Below, piece by piece: positions 1-14,100 of a stretch of 64,000 nucleotides of DNA. The position numbers and the translations under genes were made by a program. How positions within the stretch are numbered: position 1 is the first letter of the stretch; each line of letters starts with the position of its first letter. Below the pieces are notes generated by a model. It was not told the DNA's origin and did no database searches. It was given only the letters and a program-made list of their open reading frames with translations. Source of the stretch: Atrichornis clamosus (lineage: Eukaryota > Chordata > Aves > Passeriformes > Menuridae); contig WBMZ01004790.1 of the NCBI GenBank assembly GCA_013400975.1, positions 297,681 to 361,680 of the forward strand. The letters run 5' to 3'.

Positions 1-699
1 TAATGGCCACTCTGTGCATGGATGTTAATGCAGCAGTAAGCACCATTGAAAACCAGTGTCCTTTTATCATAAAATGGTAAAAATATTCTATTTTCTCTGT
101 TTCATTTCATTCACAACTCATTCAAAAATTCACTTCTGACTGCAGTGTTTGTCCCCACTTCTCTCTCTCCCAGATACTTGCCACCTGTCAGAGCTGTCAG
201 CTCAGCTGCTCAAATGAGCCCTGTCTGACCTGCTCTGGCTAAAAGTAATTTCAAGGGAGCTTTAGCAATGCACGGCTTCTCCGAAGTAGTGATCAGTTGG
301 TGTTTATTGGATTAATAATTAACATGACCATGCTCTTGCAGCTATGCATTTTTTATGGTTAATTCAATTTTGATAGAAATTGAAGGTGGTTTATATTTTG
401 TCTTGGTAAACAAACAATAGTCTCTGTTTCCCAGTCTCACTTCACCAATGCCTGAATTTTCCTTTGCTGACTCTTCATTCCAAAAAAAGAAATAGCTTGA
501 AACAATTATTAATACAGCTTGAAAAAAGCTTTAAAGCTGGCTTTAGTTTATAGCTTCTGTCACTTTTATGATGCAGTCTTAATAAATATCTCATAGCTCA
601 TTGCTTTCTTTGACTTACTTTGTTCCTAACGCCCAATAAATGAGGCTTTGAGTGATGATGCTGTTGGAATAGGCAATGAAAAACTTCTGCTACTTTTTC

Positions 700-715
700 T
701 TTTTTTTTTTTTTTT
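700..715. repeat. Poly-T tract (16 T)
   Basis: Uninterrupted T run followed by GCCAG, preceded by a shorter T run. It resembles a pyrimidine tract plus acceptor, but no exon follows that I can recognise. Confidence 0.75.
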
Positions 716-1049
716 GCCAGCTTGGACATGGAGTCCCTTTTAGATGCATCAGATTATGGAAATTAAAGAAATTAATTAGATGTTATTACCAGTGTAGTTT
801 TTTCTTAATGTTTTTTTATTGCCTACAAGACACAATGATCCTCTTTTGTTTGCTTGAAATGGTATTCTGTTTCCCACTGAGCTGTAAAACCTGTTTCCAG
901 CTTTCACTTAAAACTTTTGCTTATGTTTTTCATGGCTTAAATGGTAGTAATTATTCAAGTGTAGAATAAGTATGCATCCCCTGTGATAGTTTAATATGTT
1001 TTTCCACTGTGCAATACTGTCTCTTGATTTATAATGGATAATTACAACC

Positions 1050-1112
1050 TATTTATATAACCATATTTAACCACATATAACCATGTTTATATAACCCTTA
1101 TAACCATGTTCT
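1050..1112. repeat. Degenerate TATAACCAT-type short repeats
   Basis: The words ATTTATATAACCAT, ACATATAACCATG, TTTATATAACCC and TTATAACCATG follow each other. This suggests a decayed minisatellite with a unit of roughly 15-20 bases. Confidence 0.5.
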
Positions 1113-4100
1113 GCAGAGGATGAAATGGAACATACACTGGAGATATGTGCTTTATGATTATGCATCCAGAGTAACAGCAGAGAATAGGAATAAATGTGGG
1201 TGACTGGGAGCTTTTTACAACAAATATCTATAGAGTGGTTGAAGCTGATTTTACTCAGTGAAACTCCCTAGAAAAAGAGAATGATACTACAAGTGAAAAT
1301 GTTGCTAAATCATGGTGGGTGTTCATGTCTTACACCTGTAGGGAATTGTCTCCAGAGCTTTTCTTCCTGTTCCTGCTTGGGTTGAGAAGGAAATCACACA
1401 GTGACAGATCATCTTATAGGGATCAGGGTGGAGTAGGCACAGATTACTTGAATAGGGTGACCAGACATCCCAATTGAATGAGGGTAGTCCTGGACTGAGA
1501 GCCACTCTTCTATACCAGGCTATTTGTGATGTAGCAATTTCATTTGGTTTTCCCCTTTTCAAACCTCAGTGCCTGTAGCCCTGCCCTTCAAAAGGAGCCT
1601 TTGTGCTCTGTACTCCTGAGCCATCAGCACAGTTCCCAACATCTCACCAAGACAGAATAAGATCTCATGGCATAGTTCATGTAGACTGCTGATGGGGAGT
1701 GTTGAGTCTAAAATCCTGGTTTCCATAAATTCCATGCTTGAAGACTAGATAATTTTAAACCACCATGGAATTTCTGTGACTGAACTAGGAGAGTGGAGCC
1801 AAGCCACACCACCTGCAGCATAATCTCTAGATACTGGCTATTATGACAACAAAATATGCGGAGATGTGGATCTTGCCCTACGCTTCAGCAGCAAAGGGCA
1901 TTTTTCACAGCCACTAAATGCTGTGTCTTGTGTTGTGAATCTTGTCTCTGTGGTAACTATCCAGAGCAAAACCCAGTAGCTTCCATTGGTTTCCAAGTCA
2001 GGCAGGCTGGAGTTCAGTGTATTTCCAAACCAAACACAAGAGATGTGCAAGGCAACACTGAACAGCTCTTAGTCCAAAAGGGAAATTTGCCTGATTCTGT
2101 GTGCACATGGCATATTACTGGGAATATTCTATTAGGAAGAACAGGGCAAAAACATGTAATGTTTTGCTTGTGTGTATGTGAGGAGGGAAGCTGGTCTTCG
2201 CCCTATGTCCTACCTAGGCACAGAGTTTAGAAAGTGGTTGTTCTGTGCTCAAATGGAAACATTTCAATAGGACTGAATTAGAATAAATACTTTGTAATCA
2301 TTTTTTCTCTATACATAATTAATAATGATGCTGCTAGTCAAGGTGCTGATGTATTTAGAGTTGCAAATGATTAACTAGGGCAGATGAAGATTATTTGGTG
2401 CATCCTGGGATTAGCATAATTTTCCAGAATATTGGGAGACAGTGATAATTTATGTGGTAGGAAAAGAAAATGCTGCTTTTGACTTTTCTTGTGTTCCCCT
2501 AATGCACATCTGTGGCATAATGATGAGATGTTCTGTGTGCCTGTTTGTGCTGGTTGCTTACGAAGAACAGCAGCTTGAGGGGCTTATCAATATTAATATA
2601 CCTCTGCAAGTCTGTAGCTTCTTTCATAAAATTAATACTTACAGTAAAAGCCTTGGATACAAGCTTCAAAAGAAATGTATTTAAATGCAGAGAGACAGAA
2701 AAGCACCATTAAAGGTAATGTCCGGCGTGTTTGGGTATATATTATTTTATATACGTGTGTGCATAGTATATTTATATATACATACATTCATGCATAAAGA
2801 TATATACTCACACACACGGGGATGTACAAATTTGTTCTTTTTTGTCAACGTGTAAAGTTAAAGCCCAGACTGTTTTTCTTAAATAGCTGACGGAATTCTC
2901 CTATGTTTTCAGGTGAAATTTATAAATGATGCTCATGTATGCATCAGTATCAACCAAAGATTTAGTCCATAATCTTTAAAGGGAATAATTGGAGAACACT
3001 TTGATATCGTAAAACTGCCATTCAGTAAGGCTGAGTATATAATGGGTTTTCTTTGTGCTTAATTGCTTAGAAGGAATTTGTTTTGTTTTAATCTTCATCT
3101 CTGTCTTAACAGCTGGATGCTCTCTGGAAAAAGTAGTGTGGGGTTCCTGTTTAACTCTGTTACTTACTGAACTTTGGGAAAAGACTTCACAAACTTTGTC
3201 TTGGGGTCTGAGATAGCCCACTGTAGTTGGGAAGTTTCTTGAATACATTAGCCAAGAATCCTTTCTGCCACTTCTTTGGAACAGGTGCAAAGGCAGCACA
3301 GCCCCTTGTGGAGCTAATTGTGTTATATGTAGTCATTGAAGTCAACCACTATACTTTAGTAACCAAGTGCATTATTTGGGCAGGTATCTGCCAGCTATTT
3401 GCCAGCAGTTTAACATAAAAAAGTTACTGTATGTTCAAAGTTATAGCAAAAATTGTTTCAACTTGACCAAAGGGGAAAAAAATTTGAACATTTGCTTCTT
3501 ATTTGTCTTTTCAAATAACTGTGAATGAAACAGATTTTTCACAAAATGTCCCTGCAAATATATCATTGGATCAATTGTTTGTTTCCAAAAGTAAAAAAAT
3601 ATTTGTAAGAGGGAAGAAAAGACACAAATTTCTTTCCTATTACATTTTACAATGGTGGAGGAACTAAAACATTTCTGTTCCAGATGTGAATCAGTGACCA
3701 GTTAAAAGGTACTGCAGTTGTGTTAAAATGAACTGATGCTGCTCATGTTTCTGGCATATTGCTGGTTCATAGCTTTTGATGTTTTCTTGTTCCCTAAGGA
3801 AAGGAGTTAATACGGGATGCCACAGTGTGTGTGCCCTTGTTGTTCTTGTGTAAAACTATGGTCTATTACTTTGGCTCTTAAAAAGGAGGAGGGAAAGTTT
3901 GCTATAAGTAGCTTGGAGATAATTGCTAGGGAAAGGATTAGATCCTTGTCATTGGTGTCTATGTGAATTCTTGTCTCCATTTCCCATCAGGTTTATATCC
4001 TTATGGTCTAAATCAATAGGTATATTCACCTGATGGATGGTTCCAGCAGTGCACAGAGTCCTTGTCCTCAGGTATAAGCAGTTTATGGATGGAGAAATGT

Positions 4101-7100
4101 GTAAAACCAGGGATAGATTGAGGGTACTTTACTCAGTGGTGTTGTGGAGCTGGTCTGCACAGCATCCTATAGAAACAGGAGAGAGACTCCTCCAAGGGAC
4201 ATTTGCAAGTAGCTGATGAGTCAGTCCTCTGTACTGAGCTTTCCCTGGAGGTCAACTTTCCATTGCAACTTCGAGTAACTGCACGATCTGGTGAGCAGTG
4301 GGTCCATGGACTCACCCACTCCATACAGAACAAGATACTCTAGTTCCATACCTCCACAGGGAAGGGTGTTAGAAAGATTTCTCTACAGAGAGGAGGTGCA
4401 GTCTTCATTTATAATGAAGTTAAACCCAGATGAGAGAGAGCATTTAATTGAAATAAAGAATAATAAAATAATTTGATGTTAGAAGTCTGAGTTTATGCAA
4501 ATGCGACCTTCATGCCTGCTCTAAGTACAGCTTACAAACAGAACACGTTTGAGAGGCTGCAAACAGTAGGAGTCAGCTGAGTTGGTTTAAATGTGCATTC
4601 CTCCTGCTGTGATAATTAGCAAAAAGTTGACAGAGAATTAAGCATGACGGGTTTGTTTCTTAAACATTAACTTTTGGATGAAGCATAAATAATGAAGCAA
4701 AATATGTCTATAATTAATATTTTGTCATTCCTACAGTTCATTGAGTATTAGATCAAACTGCAGAAGCACCTGAATATTAAGTAGTTTGTTCTGCTCTTTA
4801 AGGAGCTGATACCAGATTTCTGATCACACTTCTTGTTTTTGAAGCTGTAATGCAGACCTGTTTAGAAATACACAAACAGTGAAGAATTCAACTTCATGTA
4901 GCATTGGGAGTTAATGAAGAATTATCTACTGTTCACAAACAGCCAATTTTAGAATTATCTGGCAGAAATTAAGGTTAGGTACTTGGTTTCCAGAGTAATG
5001 GTAGGAATACGTCTTCTTTGTTGGCATTTTGAAACATTATTGGAGTCTCTCCTGGTTTCATCTGGGATAGAGTCAGAATTTATATTAAATGGTAGATAAC
5101 TGTATTCATTCTGTAATGGTGAAAATGGATCTGAACTTTAATTCAGAAAGAATAATCTGAACTAGCTCTATGAATTTGTAGAATGGTAAATAAATGCTCT
5201 TTGTATGAAAATGCTGTAGATACAGACTAAAATTTTATAAGCATAAAAAGATTTAATTTTTATGTAGCAGTTATTGCTAAATTTTAACTCTGTTAGGAGC
5301 AAAGTTTGGAAAGTGCCTGGTATTAGTGAACTTATCACCTTTCTAAGTGTATCAAATTCTCAGCAAATCCTTAAAAATTGTGAACACACCCACACATTTC
5401 ATGGATGCATTTTCGGTTTATGAGTAGACATTTTTGCATTATTTCCACCACTGAACTCTAGGAGTTCAGACACTATTTGCAGCTTTGTTTGGCCACACTC
5501 ATTACTCAGTTAAATCTGCATGTCGCCCTCTGGTTATTAGTGTTCTCCTTGGATTTGGAGAAATGAGTAGAATATGGAAAAAATAAGTTCCAAATCAATA
5601 AAATATGTGAACAGTTTCATGATAGCTTTTGAAGGAAGTGCTTGTTGGGACTGTGCTTTAACTTCAGATAGGGCATGGTTTTTGTCATTCTGTCAACTCG
5701 TTGTGGTTGAACAGGGAATTTAAATCAAATGCACGGTCTTTTGTGAAAGCAGCCCGCAAAAACGTGGGTGCGAGGGTTTGATGCCTGACTTTAGACATCT
5801 TGCGAAGGGTGTGGGGATACCTGGTGTCCTGAAAGCAGCAAGCTGGGAGGACAGCATATTGGAGGGTCAGGGGGGTAGGTTGGTTGTTTTTTCTAATCTA
5901 AAAGTAGAATTCTTCCCTTTAGTGTTTTATCCTTGAATGTGGAATCAAGCCTTGCTGGAACAGGACACCTGTAGGTTCCTACGTGAGGGCTTCTGCTGCC
6001 TGAGCAGCCTCGATAGTGTGCGACTGCCTTTTGCAGGCAAGAATTAACAAACATGGGCTTTGGAATTCAGCATTAACACAAAAGTTTGAACTATTTTTCT
6101 GGAATTATCACTGCATAAACTAGGCAAATTTCTGCTTAGGTCAAATAATAATCTTCCAGTTCATATAAGGCAACAAAATAATTTAACTGTAAGAGTATCA
6201 AGCTGGTTCTTGCAAGTTCAGTTCCCAAACTCATCAGTCAAAATCCAATCTTCCTTTAAATACATACTTAGTTTTGAAGATTTTTATTTCCTAATGACTT
6301 GGTTTTGTTGATTATTCATCTGAGGCCATCAGGAGTGCTAGTCAGAAATTGGTGCTATATAGGTGCTCATCACAGGAGAGGAACTTCCATTTATATGGTT
6401 TAAATCAAATTGGGATCAAAAGGGTTTATTGACTTATTAATTATACATAATTAGTCAACAATCAGGAAACTGTAAATTCAGAATCAAAATGTTGTCCATC
6501 AAATCTCTAAACACAGGTGTGCTTTCAAAGTTTCTTTATTTAAACAAGATATCCAAATTCCATTGCATCTCATTAAACACCAGAACAAATTTTCAGTGTT
6601 TGTAGTAAAATTATTTAGAGTAAGAGTAGCTGTTAGAGCTAAATACAGCATCCTCTCTGCCTTTCCCACCCTCACAGGCAGCAGTGACCCTCAATCAGAA
6701 GGCAGCCAACACTCCCATCCATGGCTCAGGTGCTCACGTTGTCCTTGAGGCCTGTGCTCTGCTAGTCCAGGAAGAATTGACCCTTCTGCAGCCTGGTTAC
6801 CTAACAGGAGAGGGGCTGGTCTGATCATCAGCACAAAAACAAAAATGATACAGAGACTTGAGACCATGTAAGCAGTGGTGTTAATTATCCTTCTATCTTC
6901 TAAATACTGCATTTGGGAATTGATAAATTAATTCTGGGGGAAACAAAGTGTGGCACTACAGTGTTTCAGGGACAATGCAGCTGGTAAGTCGTGTTTTATA
7001 TTAAGGTAATCTAGTAAACAAGTTTAAGCTCCTGGGTAATTATATGGGACCCCATGCTGACCAAAGTGGAATAGTCTGGTCATTTATTATACCAGTAGCT

Positions 7101-7852
7101 TCTGTTTCTTTCTGTAATGTTTAATCTTTGTTGAGTTCAGGTCATGAAAAGAACATAGTAACCTTGGATCCATATCTCCAGTTTAATTTCTTGTAAGCAG
7201 GACACTGTCTTGGAGAGCCTGGCAGCTTGAAATCTGTTGCAAATCACTTTAAAGTGAATTTCTCAATTCACAGCTTTGTAGACTGTGGCTTGCATTTCTG
7301 ATACCAAATTGTACTAATGAATTGAATCCTTTCTAGCATTATATCAAATGCTGTTTCATTTTTATCTTGCATAGGGTGAGACAGTTGTTTTTTCAATAGC
7401 AAACAGAATGTAAGATCAAAGAGAGCTCTATAACTCAAATGTTCCAATTATTGGTATTGTGCATTAACCCATCCAGCTCCAAGTATTCCTGAAAATAACC
7501 TTTACATCTGTAAGAGTTATCAAGCCCACGCAGAATAAATTGAATGTCAGCTCAGTCCACTGGTTTCATGACATATTAGAAAGAAACATGCCTTCAAAGC
7601 CCTGGTCAAAGCATGTAACATTCAGTGTGCTGTATTCCTACTGATTTAGTTTAGGTAGCACCTAGTGATGCTGGTACGTATTAACCATGGTGTCTGAGTA
7701 AACTCAGCTTAGAACACCACACTGGGACTGCAGTGTATACGGTATGACCACGCAAGGCAAGGGCTGGGAACACGTAGGACCTGCAGTTGCTGCAGTCTCT
7801 TATTGACAGAGGACAGTGGAAAGTTTGCACTGGTTCAGCCCTGGCTGCCCTA

Positions 7853-8135
7853 CACCCACCGCCAGCCCACCGCACCCACCGCCAGCCCATCACACTCACA
7901 GCCAGCCCACCGCGCCCACCGCCAGCCCGCCACAGCCACAGCCAGCCCACCACAGCCAGCCCACCGCGCCCACCGCCAGCCCACCACAGCCAGCCCATCA
8001 CAGCCACAGCCAGCCCACCACAGCCACAGCCAGCCCGCCATAGCCAGCCCACCGCGCCTACCNCCACAGCCAGCCCGCCATAGCCAGCCCACCGCGCCTA
8101 CCGCCAGCCCACCACGCCCACCGCCAGCCCATCAC
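7853..8135. repeat. GC-rich minisatellite, GCCAGCCC core, 20/14-bp period, contains one N
   Basis: The core GCCAGCCC occurs 15 times, starting at 7861, 7881, 7901, 7921, 7941, 7955, 7975, 7989, 8009, 8029, 8043, 8069, 8083, 8103 and 8123. Spacing is 20 or 14 bases except the single 26-base step that spans the ambiguous base at 8063. Unit sizes therefore differ by a hexamer (CCACAG-like). The long open frames on both strands here come from the repeat and are not genes. Confidence 0.95.
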
Positions 8136-11100
8136 CCCCTGGGAGTAGCATGGGCTGCGTGTGAGCTGGTGCTGCAAGGCTGCCCAGCTACACAGCTGAG
8201 AACCAGGACATCTGGGATCAGAGTTAACTCTCTTGGACGTTATAACCCCTTCTAGTTTTATTAATTGTCAGTATTGTTACACTGACCTCCATCTCAGAAT
8301 ATTTCTGATTAAGGGCAGAAATAGTAACTACAGATTATATAATTGTAATTTCTACTTGAATTTCAGATGCTTTTTCTGTTGAAGCTGCATTATAAATGTA
8401 CAATTTAATTAATTTTTGTCCTGTACTTTGGATAGTGATAGATTAAAGATGAAATTTATGGAGAGCTGAACCTTTGGCTAGATGTGAGGGGCTTTTAACA
8501 TAATTCAGAATGATTTCGAGGTCTCCATAAAAACACTGACTTCTGGCATACTCTAAAGGCTGTAATGGCCACATGATATTTGAAATCAAAGGAATTCCCT
8601 TCTATCAGTGATTTCTCTTCTCTTACGGGGTTCCACCCATAACATTTTCCTCTTTGGATGTACTGTATTGTATTTTGTGAAATGCAAAAGTTCTGAGCAG
8701 ATAACTGTGCCAGCAGTTATTGGGGGCCCTTGGAGCGCTTGCAGTGGCTCTGCCTAAAGCAGCAGCATGTTAATACTGCTATAGTGAAGCCAGCACTGAT
8801 CTGGATTTGTTCACTATGCTGCGTAGTTTAAGTCTGATGTTTATACCCTTTACTGTCATTTTAAAATGTAGCATATATTTTCTGGTGCTTTGTGTTATGT
8901 ATTCTTTATGAGCTTTTTAAATTTAGTAGGGTAAGTAGGAGGCCACCCTGCACACAGGATGAATGCCTGAGTTGAAGTTTTTGGAGGATACTGAAAACAG
9001 AGCAAACCTGGGTTGAGGTGCTGAAGAGCTCACTGCAATAAAGGCCGTTGTTCTCATGAGTACAGTACTTACACTGTCCCTTTGGTCTCCATGCTACTCT
9101 TATGTAAACCTAATTCTGGCTCCAAAGGAGTTTTATTTTTTAAAGTTCTTTGATACTTTATTAACAGTTGCCATCTGGCTCATCAGTCCTGTTAGGTTAG
9201 GACGAAGAGCTGCTGTCTGCACCCTGCTGTTTCCTGCTTTCTTCATGGGATCCAGGATATCCTTTGGCTTTTCTTTCCCCCATATATTAACTCACTGCAA
9301 ATTTGTTACTTTGGTCCCTGTGCCCTAAACACATTCTTTCTGGCCAAATAGACTGTAGAGAACCATGTGGCATTGCCTTTTTCCACCAATTCAAAGAGAG
9401 GTGTTAATTATCTTGATTAAGGCCAGCTTCATCCTCATAAATTCTGGCAAAAAGGAAGGACAATCTACCTTGCTTCTGACCCCTTAGTGTTAATGGCTGA
9501 TGACAGACATTTTGAGTAAGGAATTATTCACAGGTTGTTTGCCCTTAATCATGTTTTGATGACATGATGAAATTCCCAGAAGTGTAGTGATGTGATTATG
9601 AGGTGTGAGAACATTTTAGGCATGTTTTGAGGATGAATACATTCATGTTTGTGAGGAATTACCATCCTGTCGTGCTGAAAACCAACCAAATGAAACATTG
9701 ATATTTATAGTTTCACTTTTAGTCTTTTTATTCTGACATGTTTGCAGAGCATTGGAGATATATTGGAATACATATAATGAATCAGTCAAGAAAATACTGA
9801 GATTTTGTGTTTTATATGTGATTAAGTTATTCTTGAACTTATGCATTTTCTGAAACTCTTGCATTTGATTTTTTTGTTTTGTAAAAGCAAGAAATCAATG
9901 TGAAGCTGAAGTGTAATGTGTTTTATTTGTCCTGTTTCATCCTATATTGGTCTTTCTTATTTTTCTTTTATATTTTCTTATATTGTTTTTTTATTTCTTC
10001 CATTGATTCATGTAACTAGGGGTGGATTTTGCAGCAGCCTGTAGTCAGATCGAGTTCTTCCTCTCTGTAAACAGAAAAGTCCTTGTACTCATGTTGTCTG
10101 TATAGTCTCAGTGAGAATCATGTAAGATTTAAGTGCCCTTGCAAGATGAAATGCCAGACCTTGCTCATGCATCAACTCTTTAGCATAATTAAAGGAAGGA
10201 ACTGTATCATACTGTTTTATGAAGATATTTGAATGCTAAGTGAGAAAAGCTTCAATCTTTTTGCTTTTTAATTACATTGTAGCATGAAGGTTAAATCATA
10301 CAAATTATAAGAGACCAATGTTTATGCTTAGCATTTCAGTTACATATATCCTGGTTTATGTGATTATTTAATGATGACAAGTTTTTATATATTCATATAT
10401 CATTTTATATATATGCGCATGCACAGATATATCAATAACATAAGACAGTTAAAACATTCAGCCTCGTGATTTGTGGAAAATCTCTTGCTTTTCTCTTGGT
10501 AGCTTTGTATTAAATGAGTGAATTTTTTATAACTGACACCACTGAGTGCTGTTAAGTAAACAGAGATACATGTTACAGCAACTCGTGGAGGAATTTTTTT
10601 CTGAACTTTTGTCTTAGAAGGAGTCTGGCACCTCAGGGATTACATTTGTGAATATATTCCTGCAACTTCTCACTAGGAAATGGAGAACACCTCACTTTTC
10701 TTTTCTGTATTTTCTTTTCGAATACGGAAAAAAAGTTACTGAAGATCTGTATTACTGGTGAGTGCGAACACTCTGCAGTCTTCTTGTGTAACTTCTGAAA
10801 ATTGAACCAGTGCTTGGGCATCTACTTCAGATGGAAGGAAATGAGAAGGGAAAGATACTTAGCTATTTCAATGTAAGATTATTTTATTGATTGTTTTACC
10901 AAAATATATATCTTTAGCAAGATATACATTACCTATTAAGAATGAGATTGATTAGGGTTTGTATGCAGTTTTTGACTTTAATACAGTTAATCATCACACA
11001 CAATATAGAGATCATTAAGAACAAACTAGGTGTGAATTCTTCAGTATCAGTATGGGAAGCTACTGTAATTGCTTTAGCACTCAACAAGAGAAGGTTTTTT

Positions 11101-14100
11101 GGAGATACTTGATGATTGATTTAGAACACGGAGAACTTTATCTGGTGTCAGACATAGCAAGAGAATCATACTTCTTCCTGGTTTTCTTCGTCAGAGAGGA
11201 GTCTAAAAGGTCCTTATAAGGACTTGTTGAAGTTTTCTGCCTCTTACGTTTGTAGCAACTCTTTGCTCTCCTTGCATTCCAAGTTGTCCTTTGTGCTGAC
11301 AATAAAAAGTAATTTTGTTCAAGTATAGACACTTCTATGGTGGAACCATAATGTAGGAGAGGAAATGAAGAAAAACATCATTTCCAATTAAGACTGCAGA
11401 GAGAATTTAGATAGACGAAATGTAATTACACAGATTGGAATCTGTCCAGTGTTCCAGGTCTAACAGCTCTATAATGAAATAAAAATCTTTTGTTTACAAA
11501 TATTTTATTCTCATGAGTGTGTCCTACACTCAGTTTCAATCAATTTCAGTATTACCCAAAAGAAATAAATGACAGCCTCATGCTGTGAGTAGGAGTTGCA
11601 TTGTAGGGGCATTCTTTAATTGATTTCTTTCGTGATTTTTACCTTCTGAAGCATGAGACCTAATTTGTCAAATTTCATTTTTCTGTTTTCTCATATTCAC
11701 CCCTACAGATGAAACCTTACTCTGCTGATCTAAAACAGGTGCTTCATTACAGGGAAGACAGGTCTGGTGGGGTTTTTTTCCTCTTTGTTTCTCTTAAGGG
11801 ATATTAGGGAGGCAGAAAAAACAACAGTTTAGTCTTTGCCTTCTGTTGCAATAAATTAGTCTTGATTTAAATCCTTTTCTCATTCCTTGCTGAGTTTCCC
11901 CAAAACTATTCCTGAAGGTCAATGTAATTGTTTTAGCTGTAAAAATATTTCTGGTTAGTGTATGGGGATCTTTGTGTGGAAAAGTGCAGCGTGGGATTTG
12001 GGGACGGAAATAAGAAATTAATTAGAGTCATCAGTGTGTTCTAATGAGCTCAATTTGTGTTTGAAGGATACTCTTTCTTGTATATTCTTGTGCACACAGC
12101 AGTGTGACTGGGGGAGGATGTTTGCTGTAGTGAGCATTAGTAGCCATTGAGTAAAGAGGTTGTTAATCCAGATGGCATTTGTGAGGGATGTGAACTCACT
12201 CTCAGTGCTTGAATTAACCCAGTCTGGAGTGCTGTGTCCTTACAGACCATCCTTCAGGGAAACTTGCACTCAAACTTGAAGATGATTACTGTAATCCACC
12301 CTTGAAATGATCCAAACAAGAACAGTGTCTTTATTAATTTGCAGTGTGAATAGTGTGTTCAAGTAAGCCAGACATCAAAAATTCATTGATCTTCAGAAGC
12401 AAAGAAACACCTAATTCTTTTAAGCAGATGGAAAAACTGGTTTACAACAAGCAATTGCAAAAATGAAATGCATCTCTAACCTGAGCAGATAAAACCAACA
12501 TTTCAGCCTTACAGTGTCAGTGACAAAGTTCCATTTGGGGAAAAGACAAAAAGAAAAACGTCAGTAACAAAAGTGCTAATGGACTGTGACATAGAGAAGG
12601 TAAAGCTGCATGGTTGGGTGGCCTTTAGGGCTTTCAGCACTGACTTGGAGCCCATCCCTCTGATACTGCTGGTATAGTCCTGATTTGTGTTTTTAGCACA
12701 CTTGATGTCAATAACATGTATTTTTAAAAAATTAAGTTTAATTTTTAAAAACCCCAAACCAAGTCTTTCTAAATACACTTCCCTTACCTATCTTGTAAAG
12801 GAAAGTGCAAGCAAACTTGTTTGTAATGATGAAAATCCATAATTTTCAGCCATACCTATATCTTCTCAATTACAAGAAGGTTGCATCTTACTAAACAACT
12901 GCTGGAGAGACAAACTAGAGTCTGTTAAATATTTAAGTACCTGAAAAGAATCCTTTCCTGAAAATTATTCCATGGCTAGAAAATGCCAAGTTTTAATTTT
13001 CCGTAGTAAGAAGCAGTTATGCAGCAGATTCCTCTGATATTTTACTGCAGGCACTTGAAACTTTAGAAAAGGTAGCATAGTAGATTAAAAATTATCAGTT
13101 AGGCAGCTCTACAGCAGTGATCTGTGAGAAAGTCAGTCCTGAGTGCAGAATGTGCTGTTGTAGTGAGGCACTGAGATGCAGAGTTAAACACCCAGTTAGC
13201 TCTTGAATCATTTGTGATGCTTGGTTGCTTCTGTAGTGCTGATACATCACTCCTTTAGAAAAGAAGCATTTGCAGTGGAAAAAAAAGGTTCAGAGAGTGT
13301 GTGTGGAGTTATGTTTTCTGGCTTAAAAATAACTGCAGCATAGCATATCCACACTTAGGAGATTGCACCTCAGTGTATCTATGTAGTACAGCCTGTGTTC
13401 TCCCTGTCCTCTGTGTTCTCAAAACAGACGTCCTAACAGGATTCCAGCATCCAGGTATGAGTAGGAACTTGAAAGCATTGACTTGTTTTGCTTCTACTCA
13501 GGAGAGATACAGAGAAGCTGGATCTGAAAGGAGCTCTAAGATGTTTTTTGTAGTCAACAGGTACACAAAGGTGGCAGCAGAGTCTGTTACTGTGGTGTCT
13601 TTTTGATTACCCCTGATATTGCTTTGTTAATTCAAACAAAAGGATGTTGTAATTCAAAGCGTATGATTATTCTTAGTACTTTCTAAGTCTTTTGAATATC
13701 TTTAATAAATGTCCTTAATCATGAGTCTCCATAACATACTCTGTCTTTAGGATCCAAAAATATAAGGTCTTCTGTTCATTGGTGTGGAGTCTGGCTCTTC
13801 ATGGACTGTCCACATTACTGGTATTAGAAGGAGAAAACCAATGTGACCCAGTAGCACACAGTGCAGTGCCAAGGCTCCAGCTGGCTGTCTTCCCAAGCTC
13901 CATTTATGTGTTTAGATCAGCAAGCCAGTAAATACAGCAGGAGAAATGCAGCAGGCACAGATAGGCTTCTTATCCATTTCTGCCCCAGGAAATATCTTCA
14001 TATGAAGCTGTCTGTCTAAAACAAAAAACCCACATACCATAAATGAGTGTACATCTTCACATAATTCTTTCATAAATAATTAATATCCCTGAGCTTCCAG

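Larger units (their letters stand above)
1..7852. other. Intergenic DNA, no gene recognised
   Basis: AT-rich sequence with a T16 run at 700-715, a degenerate TATAACCAT repeat at about 1050-1112 and a TA/TG-rich patch around 2740-2820. A short stretch near 1458-1510 (AGGGTGACCAGACATCCCAA) resembles an ancient interspersed repeat of amniotes. No exon of a neighbouring gene is recognised. Confidence 0.7.

Noticed and set aside
700..720. Poly-T followed by GCCAG as a possible splice acceptor of a neighbouring gene
   Set aside because: The following frame encodes nothing recognisable and has no matching donor context.
5451..5469. 8-bp inverted repeat CTGAACTC/GAGTTCAG
   Set aside because: Too short to be notable in 64 kb.
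7681..8255. Several long overlapping frames on both strands (Pro/His/Ala- or Gly/Trp-rich)
   Set aside because: They are translations of the GCCAGCCC minisatellite in different frames, with no gene structure around them.
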